Below are positions 18,281 to 22,508 of a DNA stretch of 22,508 bases, piece by piece. The position numbers were made by a program, and so were the translations under genes. This DNA comes from Byssothecium circinans (Eukaryota; Ascomycota; Dothideomycetes; Pleosporales; Massarinaceae), in assembly GCA_010015675.1 (NCBI GenBank), contig ML976978.1:1336014-1358521 (forward strand). Direction: 5' to 3'. The stretch's first letter is position 1. Every line of letters begins with the position of its first letter. The notes under the pieces are model-generated. The model saw only the letters and a list, made by a program, of their open reading frames with translations, searched no databases and was not told the origin of the DNA.

Positions 18281-21200
18281 TGTTATATTAGCTAAATAAC
18301 TTAATTTTCTTATAGTACTCTTTAAGAATATAAGCACTAGAATCTAAATAATTAGGGCCTTTCTTAGTTTTCTTATAGTTATTATTAGTAGCTACTTTAA
18401 CCTTATAGATATTTAAGTCTTTATCTATATAAAATTACTTTATTTTTACTATTAAGTAGGTTATAGAACCTTTTATATGCGCGTAGCTCTAAATAGCTAT
18501 ATAGGTTACTATTCTAATATCTATACTAAGCTTCCTATTAATATCTTAATAAGCTTTAGTATTTAGTAGTCTATTAGAGCTACCTTTAGGGTATTCCTTT
18601 AGTATTAGTATAAGTGTCTTACCTTCTAATATAAAGGAAGTTATAGGCTCTATAGTAACCTTCTTTAAGAGTTAAAAACTATAGTAGAAAATTTCTAGAA
18701 TAATGCCTACTAAATTATAAGTACTATAGTAGGAAGTATTATTAAATTTAACTAGTCTAGTTTAATAAGAAATAGTAAGCTTATATAGAGACTACTATCT
18801 ATATCTAAAAATTATTTTATACTAGCTATAAGTCTTAGTTATTAAGGCTTTAGTATACTTAGTATAGCTATTAATATTAAGGTAAAACTTAGCTTAATAG
18901 GTAATAGTTTCTACTAAGTTACTATTATATCCTTTAGTAATTTAGGGTTAAGAAAGGTAAATAGGTATTAAGTTCTAAAAGTACATTCTCTTTTTAGTAA
19001 TATAGTTAACTTAAGTACTATTATTTAGTAATATAGAGGTAAGTCTATACTTTATATCTAGGTATTTACTAATAAGACCTATAATAGCTAGCTTAAGGGG
19101 ATTAGGCTAAAGCTAGTCTATTAATATTTTATAAAATAATATCTAAATAAGGTTAATTTTTAGCTTCTAATTATACCTATATTATTAAAGACTCCTAGAA
19201 GGGTAACTTAATTCTAGAAGTACTTATTTCTTAAGTTACTATTATAATTAAAGTAGCTAAGATCTAATTCTAAGTAGTTAGTAAGGTAGTCTTAAATAGC
19301 TTTACTATAGTATTCCTCTTTAGCCTTTATTATACGCTAATATATAGACTTATTACTAGGTTATTAGTCTTATACTAGCGCCTAGGGATAAGTATACTTA
19401 AAATAAGTAGAGGTATAATATTTTAGTTTTTTATAAGTATAGTAAAGATTAGGCTTTCTTACTTTATATAGCTTTTTACTACTATAGTCCTAGTTGCGTA
19501 AGTAGTCTTACTAGTAAGTATAATTATATTAAAAGTAATAGTCTAAGTAGTATAAGTTATAGTCTAGATAGTATAAGTTATAGTCTAGGTAGTAAGAACT
19601 ATATCTATAAAGGCGTGTATCTTAAAATAAAGTCGCCTATAAGGTAGACTAAGGTAACTAGTTCTTATAGTAATAAGAAGGTGTAGCTAGTTATAAGACT
19701 TAAGTAGCATAGTCTATATCTATATATTAAGCCTATATAAGAATAGCTTTAAATACACCTTTAAGGTTATTAGTAGCCTAGTTATAGTTTATTATAAGAC
19801 TATTATATCTACCTAAGTAGAGCTAAGAAGGGATTTTATCCTAGAACTTTATTATAGTATTAATAGGAGTCTACTATCTATAGGTAGCCTAATTAGCAAC
19901 TTTAGTCTAAAGCTCTATAATAGCTGCTACTATAGTTAGCTAGCTAGAGCAGCTATACTAAGGAAAAGTATAGTCTTAGTACTTTATTAATACTAAAGTA
20001 GCTAGTATCTAATTACTATAGGTATTATAAAGAGTACTAAATAGTTTAAGTATAGTATTAAACTAGTAGGAAATTCTATCTAGCTAGATAGCTAGCTATT
20101 CTAGTATATCTTTAAAATAAGAAAGAATAAACTTATATTAGTCCTATTTAGTAGGTAAGAAAGCTAGCTTAGAGTAAAAGTTAGTAAGCATATCTTAAAT
20201 AAAAGCTATAATAGTTATTAAGCTCTTACTATTAAAATTAGGAGGAGAATTACGTATCTACTTATCTTAAAGAAGTAGTTAGTTAGTAAGGAGCTATAAC
20301 TAAGTCTATATAGTAGCTATCAAGCCTTATATTACTAGCTTAGTTATTATACTAACTAGTAAGGTAGGGAGGTAACTAGTTTTAGGCTTAAAGCTAGTAG
20401 GAAAGTGTTAGAAAGTATTTAGATCTATAGGCTAGCCTTAAGAAGCCTAAGTTTATATATATAGGTTAGACTAGTTTAGTAAGTATTAATAGTATTAGTT
20501 ACTTTTAGAAGGCCTAGGGAAAGTTAACTAAAAAGCTATCTTAGCCTTTAATAATATAACTTTATTCTTTAGGTCTAGTATCTACTTCTTTTATTTATTT
20601 TCTACTTTAAGGGAGACATTAAGTTTTTTTTTAATATTATAAGCTTTCTTCTTTACCTTATTATACTTACGCTTTACATAATAGTATTCTTAATAGTAAA
20701 AATAGAGAATAGTAAAAACTACTATTAGTAGAGTACTTAACTAGTATTAGTTATACTTCTACTATTTATAGGCGTTAAAGCTATTAGGTAAGAAGCTAAG
20801 GTCCCTAAGTAAAAATTCTAAAAGATTAATAGTATCTTTAAGGTAGTTATTTAAAAAGCTCTTAATAAGAGTAGAGATACTAGCTTATCTATACTTAAAG
20901 CCCTTAGGTAATTAATCTAAGGTTAGCACTATAGTCCTATTTAAAAGGCTAAATAGCCTAGCTAGTTTAATATTTATAAAGTTATATAAGGGGCTAGAAG
21001 CTTACTAGGCTAGTAGAGTACTATTAATAATACTTTATACATTTTTATTAATAGTCCTAATAATAAGTAGGGTAGACCTAAAAGTAAAAAGCTCTTTAAA
21101 AGTATTTTAAAAGTAGGTATAGTAAAGCTTATTAAGTTCTTTTTAATAAGTTTTACTAGTAGAAGTTTTATACATAAGTACCTTACTAAAAAGAGCTTTA

Positions 21201-22292
21201 CTAGTAGAGGTAGTATCTTTATATTAATTATTATTTATTATAAAGTAAAGTTAAAATAAGGTAAAAAAAGGAAAGTTATAAATATAAAAAAAAACAGTAG
21301 GTATTAAAGTAAAAGAGCTTTTTATAGAAGTAAAAGTAAGTAGAGTAGAGTAGTATAATAAGTTAAAGCTACATAAATAGCCTTCTTTTATACTAGGTAA
21401 CTAGTCTTAAGTATAATTATTAAGTAAAGCTAGTAGCCTAATATAGCTAATTAGGTACACTTTTAGTGCCTATAATAGCTTATTAAGTAAAGCTATAGTA
21501 AACTTAATAGTTAAGCTAGCTTATTAAAGCTTATAATAGTAGCTAGTAAAAAGAAGCTAGCCTAAAGTCTAGTAACCTTAAAGAAAAAATTTAAAGTTAG
21601 TCTCTTATTATATAAAGGTAATCATATAAACTTATAAAGTTAATAAAAAAGGTATCTTATTACTAACTAGTAGTAGTTATAGAATAGATAAAATAAAAGA
21701 TAAAAAGCTAAAAAGTAAAAGGGCTAAAAAGTATTTATAGCCTTAAAGAAAAGTACTAATAGTAGTACCTTTAATAGCTAACTAATACTCCTACTTAACT
21801 TTTAGTAAGGTATAAAGTAAAGAGTTTAGATAGTAAGCCTACTATCTAAAGTTAAGGGCTATAGAAAGGCTAGCTAGGTGCCCTAATAAATACTAAGCTT
21901 TCTTATAAAAGAAGTACCTTAACTTAAGATAATCCTTTACTATATTAATATCTATTATTACTAGCTTTATTAAGTAATATAAGATAATATAATTTATCTA
22001 CTCTATATAAAAACTAAAGTATAACTAGCTAATAGCTTTATAAAGCTACTTACTTATTAAAAGTATAATAACTAAGTAAAAGGCCTTAACCTATCTAATA
22101 TCCTATTATATATCTAAGTACTAGTCTTATCTTAACCTTTCTAATAACTTGTTACTTCTTAAGAATAGTTCTTAACTATTCTAATATAGTTGCTATTTAT
22201 ATCCTAATTAACCTAATTACTTCTTAGAAAATAGTTCTTAATAGTTTCTATATAGTTTATTACTATTACTTAATCTAGTTTAGTTTATATAT
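18281..22292 (-). pseudogene. Upstream part of the gypsy relic: possible gag/nucleocapsid/protease and leader, heavily decayed
   Basis: The minus strand holds no intact frame. At about 21,190-20,500 the translation is a helix-like, Lys/Leu-rich sequence followed by a charged coiled run (VKRKYNKVKKKAYN), which would fit a gag protein; this is weak. Protease and zinc-knuckle parts are expected between 20,400 and 18,300 but I cannot point to a motif there. A TATAAAA on the minus strand at about 21,323 precedes CTTTTACTTT-type sequence and could mark an LTR or leader promoter. Confidence 0.35.
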
Positions 22293-22293
22293 A

Positions 22294-22508
22294 ACGTATT
22301 CCACCACCGAAGCGGCTACACCACCGAAGCGGCCACTTTTTGCTTGGCGGAAAATCAAAGATTCAACCTTTAATAACAATTTAAATATTAGAGCTATTAA
22401 GCTGAAATATTAAATATAGATATATATAATATAGACTAAAAGGATTATAAAAAGATATTCTAGGACTTCTAATAGCTTAGTAAGCTATATAAGTATAGAG
22501 AATACTAG
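22294..22508 (+). mobile_element. Left end of another pogo-like element running off the right edge
   Basis: After TA (22292-22293) the sequence opens ACGTATTC, identical to the octamer of the element ending at position 59 and of the same form as ACGTAAAG in the internal element. Two tandem 17-mers follow: CACCACCGAAGCGGCTA (22302-22318) and CACCACCGAAGCGGCCA (22319-22335). Beyond about 22370 the sequence becomes AT-rich, consistent with RIP of the element body. No coding motif is visible in the 215 bp present. Confidence 0.7.
22302..22335. repeat. Two tandem 17-bp subterminal repeats
   Basis: There are two adjacent copies of CACCACCGAAGCGGCYA. They occupy the same place, just inside the terminal octamer, as the 17-mers in the two other pogo-like ends in this window. 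Confidence 0.85.

Larger units (their letters stand above)
13858..22293 (-). mobile_element. RIP-saturated Ty3/gypsy (chromovirus-type) retrotransposon relic, split by a pogo-like insertion
   Basis: The whole block outside 16023-17873 is dominated by TA-rich words (CTAG, TTAG, TATA) with very few CpA or TpG, and every frame is full of TAA and TAG. On the minus strand, reading through these stops, the pol order of a Ty3/gypsy element appears: RT N-terminus, RNase H, integrase, chromodomain, with a possible gag part further right (21,200-20,500). No matching LTR pair could be found by eye. The 3' end is cut in the chromodomain at about 13858. Beyond 21,250 the DNA could be leader or 5' LTR but is not resolved. 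The right limit is the TA before the pogo-like end at 22294; more than one relic may be included. Confidence 0.75.

Noticed and set aside
13858..22292. A pair of long terminal repeats for the gypsy relic
   Set aside because: I compared both flanks by eye and found no matching block; the 3' end is truncated, so a 3' LTR is not expected here.
1..22335. The matching ends at 1-59 and 22294 as the two ends of one giant element enclosing the genes
   Set aside because: In the complete internal element the 17-mers lie on the interior side of the ACGT terminus. By that polarity the interiors of both edge elements lie outside the window, so they are two separate insertions.
1..22508. tRNA, rRNA or other structured RNA genes
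   Set aside because: No cloverleaf-like sequence with A and B boxes or rRNA-like segment was seen on either strand; a tRNAscan or Infernal run would settle it.

Overview
This window looks like nuclear DNA of a filamentous ascomycete, most likely Pezizomycotina. The genes have short introns (47-99 bp) with GT..AG ends, several with CTAAC or CTGAC branch sites. AT-rich blocks flank the genes and are almost free of CpA and TpG, the signature of repeat-induced point mutation (RIP). The transposon families (pogo/Fot1-like, Ty3/gypsy chromovirus, hAT-like) also fit. I suspect Dothideomycetes, but that is inference.

Layout. Positions 1-59 are the terminus of a pogo-like DNA transposon that lies off the left edge. 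Positions 62 to about 795 are a RIP-degraded, probably hAT-like relic. A moderate-GC gene island follows (about 800-13857). It holds a 5'-incomplete glycine-zipper/cysteine-containing protein of unknown function (839-1976, +), xanthine dehydrogenase (2742-6973, +) and, convergent with it, mitochondrial HMG-CoA lyase (7505-8746, -). After these come three minus-strand coiled-coil genes (9013-9905, 11483-12378, 12869-13576) that share the same build and an intron at the same place, so they look like a small tandem paralogous family. The last of the three carries a one-base frame break, and the middle one has a frame discontinuity or a very short intron.

From about 13858 to 22293 the DNA is a RIP-saturated Ty3/gypsy relic read on the minus strand. 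RT N-terminal, RNase H, integrase and partial chromodomain can be recognised; a gag-like part is less sure. It is cut off in the chromodomain at the gene boundary, appears to lack the RT catalytic core, and is split inside the RNase H region by a complete 1,851-bp pogo/Fot1-like element (16023-17873) with 56-bp inverted repeats and TA target duplications. Another pogo-like terminus begins at 22294 and runs off the right edge.

The two metabolic genes are ordinary housekeeping enzymes: purine oxidation to urate, and leucine/HMG-CoA breakdown. The less usual content is the coiled-coil array next to the AT-rich block, and the shared design of three different pogo-like ends: an ACGT-initial octamer followed by tandem 17-mers of one common consensus.
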